Assembly: GCA_965240325.2 (NCBI GenBank)
Contig: OZ251238.1
Location: forward strand, 62,001 to 126,000
DNA: 64,000 nt
DNA from: Rebecca billardiae RCC1528
Lineage: Eukaryota > Haptophyta
Direction: 5' to 3'
Below the pieces are notes generated by a model. The model was not told the origin of the DNA. It saw only the letters and a program-made list of their open reading frames with translations, and did not search any database. Of this stretch, positions 36,001-45,479 are shown piece by piece. The translations under genes were made by a program, and so were the position numbers. The number at the start of each line of letters is the position of its first letter. The stretch's first letter is position 1.

Positions 36001-36583
36001 CGCACAGTGCCACGCCAACCGCCGCGGTGAGCGCGCGCAGGCTCAGCCACTCCGACGGCGGCACCGGCGGCGCGCCGCGCGCGGACGGCGCGCGGCCGCT
36101 CTCGGCGGCGGCCGCGGGCGCGGCCGCGGCGGCGGCGGCGGCCGCAGCCTTCTCCGCGCGCTCGGCGCGCAGCGCTGCCTCGAGCTCCGGCGGCAGCTCG
36201 CGCAGCCGCACCACGCGCAGCGACGCCGCGTGCGCCGCGCCCGCCGCCGCGCCCCCCTCCCCCTTCGCCAGCGCGTCCAGCGCGCCGAACACGGCCGGCT
36301 CCGGCCGCTCGGGCGCCGCGGCTCCGTGCGGCAGCGCGCCGCCCGCCGCCTCCTCCTCGCCGCCCTCGGCGGACGCGGCGGCGCTGGCGCCGTGCGCGGG
36401 CGCGTCGGCCGGCGTGCTGCTCGGCTTGATCGAGGCGCGCTTGTTGCCGCCGCCCTTCTCGCCCTTCTCCGCGCCGCCGCCGCCGCCGCCGCCACCGCCG
36501 CCGCCACCGCCGCCCTTGGGCGCGCCGCCCTTGGGCGCGCCGCCGCCGCCGCCGCCGCCCTTGCTGGCCGTCGAGCCGCGCGG

Positions 36584-36627
<44 letters not shown>

Positions 36628-36917
36628 TCTCTTCGGTGTGCGCGTACACCTCGGGGTGCGCCTCGGCGTACGCCACCACGCCCGCGGGCGGCGCGACGCA
36701 CAGCGCTAGCTCGAGCGTCGCCCCCGCCTCCGCCAGCGCCGCCACGTCCTCCTCCCCTGCGGGGAAGGCCTCGCCCGTCAGCACCACCAGCCGAGAGTAC
36801 GGCGCGGGCAGGAGGGCGGGCGGGGCGAGGGCGGCGGAGAAGTCGAGGAGGGGGCCCTCGGCGGACGCGGCGGCGGCGGCGGCTACCGCCGCGCCGCCCT
36901 TCCCGCCGCCGCCCTTC

Positions 36918-36965
<48 letters not shown>

Positions 36966-37297
36966 GTTGGTGGGCCGGTCGGTCCGTCGTCCGCCGCGAT
37001 CCGCTCGGCCACGAGGCGCGCGATGAGCGCGGCGGGCGGGCGCGGCGGCTTGCCCGAGCCGTCCGCGTTCTCGGGCTTGTTCGCGTACGCCTTCATCTCC
37101 TGGCCGAGCGCCGAGTCCTTCCGCTCCATCTCCGCCGCCAGCAGCGCGTCCACGTCCAGCCGGCGCAGCGGCGGGAAGCGGCCGCGCGCGCTCAGCGCGT
37201 CGAGCGCGGCGAGCGCGGGCGCGGCGGAGAAGCCGGCGACGGCGCCGACGTACGTCACGTACGCGCCACCGCGCGCGCCGCCCGGCTCGTCCGTCAT
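29487..37297 (-). CDS. SPAG17: SPAG17/PF6 homologue, central-pair C1a projection protein, six exons
   Basis: Exons on the minus strand are 37297-32486, 32223-32001, 31830-31702, 31519-30873, 30696-30511 and 30278-29487. All junctions are GT-AG, all phases match, and the sum is 2,263 codons including TAG at 29489-29487. The 2,262-residue product is close to human SPAG17 (about 2,220) and Chlamydomonas PF6 (about 2,300). SPAG17/PF6 is the large scaffold of the C1a projection on the flagellar central pair and is needed for motility. The start MTDEPGGARGG is the first ATG of the open frame. The first exon holds long Gly/Ala-rich linkers and an AGFSAAPALAALDAL block. The last exon is the clearest match: an ASH/PapD-like immunoglobulin fold starting VEPAALDFGSVQAGATYRL and ending RITTEVERYDVPVGGQVLP, as at the SPAG17 C terminus. 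Exon 4 is acidic. Introns are rich in alternating CA/CG/TG. Confidence 0.88.
30279..30510 (-). repeat. SPAG17 intron 5 with long (CA)n tract
   Basis: Donor GTGCGC at 30510, acceptor CGCCAG ending at 30279. Sense bases near the donor are nearly all CACACG/CACACA over about 100 bases (plus-strand TG/CG at 30397-30500). Unlike intron 1 there is no matching TG arm near the acceptor, so this is a one-armed member of the group. Confidence 0.8.
32224..32485 (-). repeat. SPAG17 intron 1 with CA-rich 5' arm and TG-rich 3' arm
   Basis: The donor is GTGAGC at 32485 and the acceptor TGCGCAG ends at 32224. In the sense direction the first half has repeated GCGCACACA/GCACACACGGC units, and the last 40 or so bases read GTGTGTGCGCTTGTGTGTGC. 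The arms are complementary, so the pre-mRNA could pair end to end. Confidence 0.8.
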
Positions 37298-37648
37298 GGC
37301 CCTGTGCGTGTTGCGCGTGCGCGCGCTGGGCTGTGGGCTGTGCGCGAGCTGTTACGCCGTGGGGCGCCCTGCTTGCCACTGCTGGCGCCCAGCGTGCGCA
37401 GCGGGGCGCACTGGCGCAGCGCGTGAACGGGCCCAGCTGCAGCGGCGGCGGTTTTTCGGCGGCACCGCCCGGCGCCCGGGCGTTTAATCTTTATTCGGCC
37501 GCTCCGGTTTGAAAGAAATCCGAGAGCCGATTTTTTCAGCAACGTCGTCGTCCCTTTCTTTTTGATCGATGGATACCGATCGTCTGGCCTCGGCTCTTCT
37601 TCTCGCCCGCACGATGGCGGCCCCGCGCGCGCTCCGCACGCGCCGCCC
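37298..37648 (-). promoter_or_regulatory. Spacer: PUM3 3' region and SPAG17 upstream region
   Basis: There are 351 bases between two co-directional minus-strand genes. A minus-strand AATAAA (37495-37490) lies about 155 bases after the PUM3 stop and is a plausible poly(A) signal. The SPAG17 promoter must occupy the remainder up to 37297; no clear TATA box is visible next to that start. Confidence 0.45.
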
Positions 37649-40600
37649 TCACGCCGCCTCGTCGAGCGCGCGGCAGAGCGCCGCGCAGCCCGGGCCCGAC
37701 GCGCCCGCGAGCAGCGCCGCGCCGCCCTTCCCCGCCGCCCCGCCGCGCAGCAGCGCCGCCGCGCCCTCCGCCGTGCCCTCCGCCTCGAGCAGCGCGAGGC
37801 ACACCCACGCGCCGCCGTGCGCGGCCGCGTGGCACAGCCCGCCGCACGGCGCGCGCAGCGCGCGCGCGCGCTCGAGCGCGAGCGCGCCGAACGCGCGCGC
37901 GCTCGCGTCGTTGCCTTGGCACAGCCTGCGCCGCCGCCGGCGCGCGCGGGGGGGGGCGGGGGGCATGCGTCGCGCGCGTGAGCGGCGCGGCGCGGCGCGG
38001 CGCGGCGCGGCGCGCGCGCGGCGCGGGCGCGCGCGCGCTGCTTGTCGTCCGCCGCGCGCACCGCTTGAGCACGCGGCCGACGGTGGCGTCCGCGGCGAAG
38101 CGCGGCACGTGCGTCGGGCTCTCCGCCTCGGCCGCCTTCGCGCCCTTCTTCTTGCCCGCGCCCTTCCCCGCCCCCTCCCCCTTGAGCTGCGTCGGCTTGA
38201 ACGCGGCGCCCAGCACCGCGGCCGCCGCCTCGGCCCACGCGCCGTCCGCGCACCCCGGCGCGTCGGGCTCGCGCGGGTTGGGCGCGTGCAGCGTGGAGAG
38301 CGCCTGCTCGACGACGAGCGAGCCCGTCCGGTGGCCCACCAGCTCCGCCGCGCGCGCCGCCACCTCGGCGAGCAGCGGCGCGCGCAGTGCGGCGCGCAGC
38401 TCCGCCCTGCGCGTGGGCGCGTCCTTCTTGCCGCCCAGCGCGGCCGGTGGCGCGGACGCGCCCACGCCCGCGGCCGCGTCCGCCGCGGCCTCGGCGGCGG
38501 CGCTCGCGCGCAGCTCGAGCCGCGCCTGCGCCACCGGCCGCAGCTCGGGCGGCAGCCGGCGCGCCAGCCACGTGTCCGCCCCGTCCGCGCCGCCGCCCTC
38601 GGGCGTGCACGGCGCGCCGCGCTCGGCTGCGCGCGCGCGCGCGGGCGCGTGCTGCGCCTCGGGCGGCAGCAGCGCCAGCAGCAGCCGGTGGCCGTGCGCG
38701 TGCAGCGCGAGCTCGCCCAGCGCGCCGCTCAGCTCGGAGAGCACCGACTGCGCGGGGCGCGGGGGAGGCGGGCGCGGCGTGAGGCCGCCGCTGCCGCTGC
38801 CGCCGCGCGTGTGCGTGCGCTTGGCGCGTGCGCGCGCGCGTGCGCGCGCGCGTGCAGCGCCGTGCAGCGCCGTGCCTTTGCGAGGAGGACGGTGTCGTCG
38901 GTGTTGTCGCACAGCGCGCACAGCACCGCGCAGCCGTACAGCTCCTCGGCCGCCTTGCGCACCAGCCCCTTCAGCGCGCGCACCAACGCCTTGCGCTCCT
39001 GAGGGGGCGCGCGCGCACACGCGCGCGCACACACACGCGCACGCGCACGGCAGCGGCAGCGGTGCCGTGGCGGAGGTCAGCGCGGGGCTGGCGGGGCGCG
39101 CGGGGTGTGCGCGGGGTGTGCGCGGGGTGTGCGCGCCGTGCGCGCACCTTGGGCCCGGCGAGCACGATGGCGCGCGCGACGGCGGTCGCCCCGTGAGGCG
39201 TGTGCAGCACAGGCGGCGCCGCCGCCAGCAGCGGCGGCACGAGCTCCGCGCGCTGCGCCGCGGAGCCGAGCAGCAGCACCTCGCAGCACGCGCGCAGGGC
39301 GAGCGCGGTGCCCAGCGTGCCCTTGTCCGCGCACCGCGTGCACACTGCGCAGCGCGCCGCGCACGCGCACGCACGCCGTGGCAGCGCGGGGCGGAGGGCG
39401 CGCGGCTCGGACCGAGCGCGCGCGGCGCGCGCGCGGATGTGCGGTGCGGTGCGGTGCGGTGCGCACCGTCTGCGAGCTGCGAGAGGACGGCGGCGCGCCG
39501 CTGCCGCTCGGCCGCGCTGGTGGCGGGCAGCGCGCGCACGCTCTCCGCGCCGCCCCCCTCCGCCGCCGCGCCGAACAGCCGGAACTCGCGCCCCCACAGC
39601 TGCGCGTACATGCGCTGCCGCAGCTGTGAGGGCGCCACGTCCGCATACGCGTGCTCGAGCACAGCGCACCCAAACCTGCGCGCGCGGGAGGGGGGTGCGT
39701 TTGCGTGCGTGTGCGTGTGCGTGTGCGGGGGGCGGGGCGTGAGCCTTCGCCACGCAGCACGCAGCACGCGGGCCGCGCGCTGCGCCGCGCCCACGCGCCC
39801 TGCGCCCACGCGCCCTGCGCCCACCTGTGCGTCAGCAGCTCGGGCGTGTGCGGCAGCAGCGCGCCCGCCACCGCCTGCCGCCCACCCTTGGGCCCGTGCC
39901 GCAGCAGCGCGAGCGCGACGTGGTGCCCGTACTGCGAGCGGCACAGCTCGAGCATGTGCGCGCTCAGCGCGCGGAGGACCTGCGCGCGGTGCTCGTCGGA
40001 GCCGTGCTTGATGCACGCCTGCGCACGCACGCGTGCCACGCACGCGCGTGTGTGTGTGCGTGCGTGTGTGTGCGTGTGTGCGCGCACGCGGTAGGCCGTA
40101 GGGGCGGTGGGGGGGCGGGGTGAGGCGGGGCGGGCGGGGGGCACGCACGGCGGCGCTCTCTCCCGCGAGGCGCACACACGCACACACGCACACACACACA
40201 CACACACGCTGTGCGCACACACACACGCGCACACGCACCTGCACAACCCGCGCTGCGTCATGCTTGGCGCACACGGCGGCGAGCACGTCGTCCATCGCGC
40301 CGAGCGCCTCGGAGACGAGGCGCAGCTTCTCGGCCTCCTCCGTGCGCGACGAGCGCAGCGTCTCCCACAGCGGCAGCACCGCGCGCACCACCGCCGCCTT
40401 CTGACGCGGCCCGGCGGTGCCGCCGCCCGCGCCGCCCTCGGCCGGCGGCGGGCGCGCGCGCTTGGAAGGGCGGCCGTCCGCGCCGGCGCCGGCGGGCGGG
40501 GCCGGCTTGCGCTTGGGCGCGCCCGGCTTGGGCGCGCCCGGCTTCCCCGGCTTCCCCGCGCCCGGCTTGCGCGGCGCCGGCTTGCGCGCGGGCTTGGCCG

Positions 40601-40775
40601 CGGCCGCGCCGCCGTCCGCCGCCGCGTCGGCGCCGGCGCCGCCGTGTGCGCCGTCGGCGAAGAGCGCGTGCTTGGTGCGCGACGCGCGGCTGGGGCCGTC
40701 GCCCGGGCCCTTCTTGCCCGAAGGCTTGTCGCGGCCGAAGCGCGTGTCGCGCCGCGCCTGCCTCGCCTTGCCCAT
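37649..40775 (-). CDS. PUM3: Pumilio homologue 3 (PUM3/Puf6), seven exons
   Basis: Exons on the minus strand are 40775-40239, 40018-39825, 39675-39467, 39344-39148, 38998-38876, 38747-38062 and 37925-37649. Phases match at every junction and the total is 741 codons, giving 740 residues (human PUM3 is about 650). PUM3/Puf6 is a nucleolar RNA- and DNA-binding protein of the PUF fold, with roles in ribosome assembly and, in animals, PARP1 interaction. The N terminus (MGKARQARRDTRFGRDK) is followed by a basic Lys/Pro/Ala stretch likely to be a nucleolar signal. PUF repeats show as ACIKHGSDEHRAQVLRAL, CRSQYGHHVALALLRHG, YGCAVLCALCDNTDDTVLL and HAHGHRLLLALLPP. The C-terminal part corresponds to the CPL domain (ELVGHRTGSLVVEQAL; GGAWVCLALLEAEG). 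Intron 5 (38875-38748) starts with GC instead of GT, with AAAG/GCACGG at the donor. An open stretch extends the frame upstream to 40892, but only from a GTG, so I chose the ATG at 40775. Confidence 0.9.
38999..39147 (-). repeat. PUM3 intron 4 with CA-rich 5' arm and TG-rich 3' arm
   Basis: The sense strand begins GTGCGCGCACGGCGCGCACA with three CCCCGCGCACA units, then a C/T-rich middle, then CCGTGCGCGTGCGCGTGTGT and the acceptor CCCTCAG. The arms are complementary, in the opposite orientation to PUM3 intron 1. Confidence 0.8.
40019..40238 (-). repeat. PUM3 intron 1 with TG-rich 5' arm and CA-rich 3' arm
   Basis: Donor GTGCGTGTGCGCGTGTGTGT starts at 40238 and is followed by a pure (TG)n stretch (plus-strand (CA)n at 40172-40207). 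A C-rich loop lies near 40100-40165. The last 60 bases before the GTGCGCAG acceptor read GCACACACGCACACACAC and similar. The two ends are long mutual complements, the clearest hairpin intron in the window. Confidence 0.85.
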
Positions 40776-41159
40776 GCGGCGCTGACGATGCGCGCGGCCC
40801 TGGGCACACGCGTCGGGACGGCTGCAGCAGCACGCGGCCGCCCACGATGCGGCCGGACCGGGCGCGAGGCCGCCGCGCGGCAGTCCGGGCACGCCCGCCC
40901 CCGAGCAAAGAAATACTTTCCGAGCAGTACTAGTACTACTGTGGACGCTCGTTTTAAATTCCCCTTTATAACGGGCTCCGGGTGATCAGACTGGCGGCCG
41001 AAGCCTCCAGCCCTACCCTGGCCAGCCCCCAACCAACCACCACCCTCACCCAACCTCAAACCACTGACCGATACACCGAGTGCCTTGACACCACTCCGCT
41101 GTGGACCCTTCCTATATTTCTTTGCCTGCACCGAGGCAGGGGAGGTGCAGCGCATCAGC
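40776..41159. promoter_or_regulatory. Divergent promoter between PUM3 and the sulfotransferase
   Basis: There are 384 bases between two outward-facing starts. A TTTATAA at about 40965-40971 is TATA-like for the rightward gene; minus-strand AATTTAAAAC at about 40951-40960 could serve PUM3. A compact agtactagtactact repeat lies near 40927-40941, and a pyrimidine/CAA-rich leader (40995-41080) precedes the sulfotransferase. The AT-rich core contrasts sharply with the flanking coding sequence. Confidence 0.5.
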
Positions 41160-42311
41160 ATGGCCGGCCGCGCGCCGCGCTCGGCGCGCCGCCTGGCGCG
41201 CCTGGCGGCGCCGCTCCTGCTGTGCGCGTCCGCCGGGCGCAGCACCGCGGCGCAGCCGCCGCCGCCCGCCGCCGCCGCCGCTCCCAACGCCAGCGCCGCC
41301 ACCAAGAACCCGCCGGCCGCGTTCGCGGGCGTGCTCGACAGGCGGCTCGGCCGCCGCCAGTGGAACGTCGGCTGGCAGGGCGCGATCATGCTGCCCGCGC
41401 ACCGGCTCGTGGTGTGCGCGCCGCCGAAGACGGGCTCGACCATGCTGATGTGGCTCATGCTGCGCGTCCTCGGCCACCTCCCCCCCGAGCAGATCTGCCG
41501 CCCCGAGCTGCACGCGCCCGAGCACGTGCGCGCGTACCTCGCGAAGCACCCGTTCGGCGCCGCGCTCGTGTGGAACTTTGCGGAGGCGGGCGCGCCGAAG
41601 GCGGTGAAGGCGTGGGTGCACGGCGCGTGGGCCGGCGCGCTGCCCATGCGCGCCGCCCCCTTCCCCCTCGTCGCCGCCGCCTTCTCCTCCCCCAACTGGA
41701 CGACGGCCGCGCAGCTGCGGGACCCGTGGTGGCGCGCCGTCTCCTCGTACCGCTACCAGCTGCAGTCCGGGAGCAGCCGCGTGAAGTGGGCCATGGACCC
41801 GGACAAGGCGGCGGACTTCCTCTTCTTCACGCGGCGCGGGAAGGGCAAGCAGCACCACGCCGGCCCCATGGTCGCCTTCTGCGCGCTGCACCAGCCGCTG
41901 CGGTACGACGCGGCCATCGACATTGACGCGGACGCGCACGGGCTGCGCGCGCGCTGGGCGGAGGTGCTGGGGAACCTCGGGCTGGACGCGGCCGCGCTGC
42001 TCGACACGGGGTGGGAGAAGTGCACGCGCGACGGCTCGCCCGCCCTCTTCGCGCCCAACGCCCGCGTCAACGCCGGCCTCGACCAGCCCGCCTCCTCCCT
42101 GCGCCGCGCGGAGCGGCAGGCCGCCATCGACCGCGCGCTGTGCACGCCGCAGACGAGCGCGGCGGTCGCGCGCCGCTTCGCCGACGACTACGCGATGCTG
42201 CGCAGGCAGGGGATGGTGCTGGCCTCCACGCCGCACAGGTGCGTGCACGGTGGTGGCACGCGCGCGCCGACGCCGCGCGCTGAGCCGCGCCGCGGGCCTC
42301 CGGCGGGCTGA
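41160..42311 (+). CDS. Golgi-type sulfotransferase (PAPS-dependent)
   Basis: 383 residues from the ATG at 41160; the frame is open further upstream but only to a TTG. The N terminus MAGRAPRSARRLARLAAPLLLCASAG looks like a signal peptide or type II anchor, followed by a short Pro/Ala stem. The 5'-phosphosulfate-binding loop is CAPPKTGSTMLMW (about residues 86-98) and the 3'-phosphate loop is LRDPWWRAVSSYRYQL (about 186-201). Both are hallmarks of membrane sulfotransferases that move sulfate from PAPS to sugars or other acceptors. Length fits the carbohydrate sulfotransferase group. The acceptor cannot be told. A good donor (ACAG/GTGCGT at about 42239) falls just after STPHR, and the residues beyond it look non-coding. 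The true C terminus may therefore lie in a downstream exon that I could not identify, making the stop at 42309-42311 uncertain. Confidence 0.8.
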   Translation: MAGRAPRSARRLARLAAPLLLCASAGRSTAAQPPPPAAAAAPNASAATKNPPAAFAGVLDRRLGRRQWNVGWQGAIMLPAHRLVVCAPPKTGSTMLMWLMLRVLGHLPPEQICRPELHAPEHVRAYLAKHPFGAALVWNFAEAGAPKAVKAWVHGAWAGALPMRAAPFPLVAAAFSSPNWTTAAQLRDPWWRAVSSYRYQLQSGSSRVKWAMDPDKAADFLFFTRRGKGKQHHAGPMVAFCALHQPLRYDAAIDIDADAHGLRARWAEVLGNLGLDAAALLDTGWEKCTRDGSPALFAPNARVNAGLDQPASSLRRAERQAAIDRALCTPQTSAAVARRFADDYAMLRRQGMVLASTPHRCVHGGGTRAPTPRAEPRRGPPAG

Positions 42312-42711
42312 GGGCCACGGCCGGCATCCGCCATGCGCCACGCGGCGCCATCGTCGGGCATTGACTCACTCAGTCACTCAGTCAGGCATCAGCCGACGGC
42401 CGCGGACTGCCGCCGCCGCCGGTCCGGGCCGCGGGCCAGCAGGCGTGGGCTAGCTGTCTGGGCGCTGTGCCGCGCGCCGCCGCGGCCGACGAACTGCGGA
42501 CGGGCGTCGCCAGCGCGCACCGCCACCATCGCGCCGTCGCCACGTCGCGCTCGGCAGCCCTGCAGGCCTGCAGCCAGCCGCACTGCTGGGGCGGCGGGCG
42601 GGCGTCAGGCGGCGCGCGGCGACGGGGCACTCATCGTCACTATGGCGCGCGCTGCACGACGAGCACATCATCGCGTCGCGTCGTCGTCATCATCATCGAT
42701 CGTCGCGCGTA

Positions 42712-42785
42712 ATATTATTATTATATATATATATATATATATTATACTCAGCATCGGCATATCTATATATCGTCATTATTAATAA
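42712..42785. repeat. AT-rich microsatellite
   Basis: The sequence is taatattattattatatata followed by more TA units, then tatctatatatcg and attattaataag. It is the only pure AT stretch of this size in the window and is flanked by ordinary GC-rich DNA. Confidence 0.9.
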
Positions 42786-42936
42786 GTGCTACTATCAGCA
42801 CGCGCGCGCCCGATTCGAAGATCGGCGCGGATGATCTGAATCGACGCCATCGACGGCGCGGACGACGGCGGATGATGGCCCGCGGTGCAGGGCGGAGCGC
42901 CGTAGCGTGGAGCCCCACCGGGGGCCCTCACTACGT

Positions 42937-42957
42937 TGTCAAAAAGATCTTTTGATC
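42937..42957. repeat. Near-perfect AT-rich palindrome
   Basis: TCAAAAAGATCTTTTGATC: the arms TCAAAA and TTTTGA surround GATC, with one extra A. A hairpin or dimeric protein site is possible; no nearby gene points to a function. Confidence 0.6.
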
Positions 42958-44094
42958 AAAGAAAAGGGGACGGGGGATACGATTTTTAGGGTTGTTGGAG
43001 GGTGAGTTTTCGATTTTTTGATGAGTGAGGGGTACGGTACAATATGCTGTCCATCCCAAGCTTAAAGGCCGCGCCCGGGTCATTTCGCGTATGTCGTTGG
43101 ACGGCCGTCACATTGTCAGTAAACGAATCTGCGCCATTGTGGTAATGCCCGGGGCCGGACTCCGCCCAGCACCAGACAACAGTGATCCACTCCGGACTGG
43201 GCGGTCCGGCGATCGCTCCCGCGATGAGTCGATGACCAGTGGACCTCTCGACCCAGTCAACGCCGGCGACGCGGCGCGGGCGCGCAAGACAGATCAGAAA
43301 TCCTGATTCCTGGACGCGCACGCGAACCGGCTCGGCATGCGGAACGCGTTGATGCGCTTGGGGACGCACGACATCGGGCCGTTCTGAAACGACACCGGGC
43401 GAAACTCTACCGCGTGCACGCGCGGACCGGCGGACCGCAGGCCGCGGCGTGACGACTGCGACACTGCGCGACGCGAAGGAGCAGGTGCTGGCGCCGCAGA
43501 TGGCGGTGCGGGCGTTCTGCCCGAGCTGCAACAACCCGCTGCTCTCGGGCCAGGTGCATCAGCGCATCCAGGACCGCCGCTGCCACGTGCTAACCAAGGT
43601 GGTGGGCAAGTTGCGTGCGCAAGACACTGCTACGCGACCGTGATTGTGACACAGTGGCGCAGCTGGCGCGCGCGCACGACCGCGTGACGGCACGCGGAGT
43701 CGGTTTTGCGTGCTTCTGACGGCTGGGCTGGGTTCCGGGACATATTTGTGGGTGCCTTCGCAAGCGCCTCGCTCGTCAGACACCTAAATCGCATAGTTGT
43801 CGAAAATCACAAATCAGTGGGCTGCTGTCATGGACCCCCTACCGGGACGGACTATGTCACGTCGCGGCTGACGAGTGGTCCGCCGAGGCGCAGTGCCCGT
43901 GGGACCGGCGGCGGGGGGCCCGACTACGAGTACAGGCCAAGGATTCCGTATCCCGACTCATCTCCTGATGACTGACTCCTGGCCCGAGTGCACCGCAGCA
44001 TCCATGCAACATCATATGCCAGATTTGCTCTGCTAAAACGGACCAAATGTTTTCTTCGTTCGGCCTCGCGGCTCGCCGGCCGGGCCTAAAGACT

Positions 44095-44116
44095 CAGCGG
44101 GGGGCTCAGCCCCCCT
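44095..44116. repeat. G6/C6 hairpin
   Basis: GGGGGGCTCAGCCCCCC folds as a stem of eight pairs around a single base, embedded in more C-rich sequence. Such G/C hairpins are common near dispersed repeats in algal genomes; whether it ends an element here cannot be told. Confidence 0.6.
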
Positions 44117-44519
44117 GCGCCCCCCGCGCCTGCGCGGCGGGCGGACCGCCTAGCTAAGAAATAACTGAGTGACTCCGTAGACGGTCGGGCTACTACCGCG
44201 ATTGGCTGCTAAGAATATATAAAGAAACCGAGACGACTAGCGCCGTGACATATCTCTGACTTCTTATTGCGCCCGCGATCGATTGCCTGCTGTAAGTATA
44301 GCGACCGGACATGCAACGCCAACGCGATATGCGATGACGCGCGCGATATATAGCGCGGTGATATGATCGCGCGATGACGACGACGCGTCGTCGTTCCTGG
44401 TAATTAGTCATCATCGCGACCGCATGAATACTCGGCGACGACCGTACCGGTATTGCTCAGAAATACTGATGCTGGCGGACTAGCCATACAGGCGGGGTCT
44501 CAACAATATTAATTGTCAC

Positions 44520-45230
44520 ATATTCTGACTGAGCTGCACGCCACTGCTCACCCTGCCCCCCTGGGCTGATCCAGGCGGCCCCCACGGCCCGTGCACGCCG
44601 GTTTCGACCCAGCGCGTCAGCCCCAGCGCGCGTGGGCTGGAGTTGGGCACACCAGCAGGTCACACGGCTGCAGGCGTACAGCCTGTCGCAGCTGGCCAGA
44701 TCCTGCCGCAGGCTTGTCGTCACTGGTCGCGGGCAGTGTGCCCACACAGACCAGGCCTAAATTGTGCTTGGCACTGGATCTGGTACCCCCTAGGGTGGGC
44801 TGCATGCCACCTGGGGGGAAGCGCATGGGATGCAGCTGCTGTGGCACAGTGCCCAATCCCGCACGGTCCCCACCTGCGCAAGGACCTGTCGGGTCAGCTC
44901 CCCTGCACTGGGAGGCCAGCAGCAGCACCCGCTGACACACCCCGAGGGTAGTGGCCAGCCACCCGACTTGAGGGGGCTGGAGTGGGGCTGGTGCAGCCAA
45001 GAGCTCTGCAGCCTAGCTGCTGGTGGCTGGCCTGCATGGATTTTCAAGCTGACCTGACCCACAGCTGCCTGCCGCACCCCTCGCTGCACCCACCTGCTGG
45101 GCTGCTGCACATGCGCACTCTGGATGGCGCACCACAGCCCAGCATGGAGAGCTCGGGCTAAGCAGCTACCCATCACTCTCGTCAGAATGGCCAGGCGGGA
45201 TGAGTGGGCTGTGCTAGACCACAATCCACA
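44520..45230. other. CpG-poor, TG/CA-rich segment of unknown origin
   Basis: The base pattern differs from everything else in the window. CpG is scarce while CTG, CAG, TGG and CCA abound (for example tgctggtggctggcctgcat near 45018). Neighbouring coding DNA is saturated with CpG. A methylated and decayed repeat copy, or DNA of different origin, would look like this. Open frames on both strands give no recognisable protein. Confidence 0.55.
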
Positions 45231-45394
45231 TCTAGCCAGGCAATCAAGCTAGTGCTCACAGCATATATGCCTGTCCAGTGCGTGGCACAAATATAACAGC
45301 AGATCGATCGATATACTACGACAGCTATATATACTTGTTGAGACCCCTGTAGAGAGTAGTGGCCTGGGCCGAGCTGACCGGGGCCGTGCGGCGC

Positions 45395-45445
45395 TCAGTC
45401 GCCCGAAGAGTCATCGTGCGCAGAGTCGTCGGCCGAGCAGTTGCT

Positions 45446-45479
<34 letters not shown>

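Larger units (their letters stand above)
42312..45394. other. Gene-poor block between the sulfotransferase and the dynein heavy chain
   Basis: About 3.1 kb where GC content drops and stops occur in all frames. Short open frames (such as 42986-43534 minus, and 43449-43643 plus with FCPSCNNPLLSGQVH) show no family I can name. A TATATAAAG at about 44214-44222 has no gene after it. I see no tRNA, rRNA or transposase. Distinct sub-segments are listed separately. The last 100 or so bases should contain the dynein 3' UTR. Confidence 0.5.

Noticed and set aside
42810-42825. CCGATTCGAAGATCGG considered as a tRNA T-arm
   Set aside because: The surrounding bases give no acceptor, anticodon or D stem. 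It is only a short inverted repeat, similar to one at 29065-29079.
42983-42990. Single TTTAGGG-like telomere motif
   Set aside because: It occurs once and is not in tandem, so it is no evidence of a telomere.
42986-43534. Minus-strand open frame of 182 codons with more balanced composition
   Set aside because: It starts only at TTG and has no recognisable family or splice context. It could be a repeat fragment but cannot be supported as a gene.
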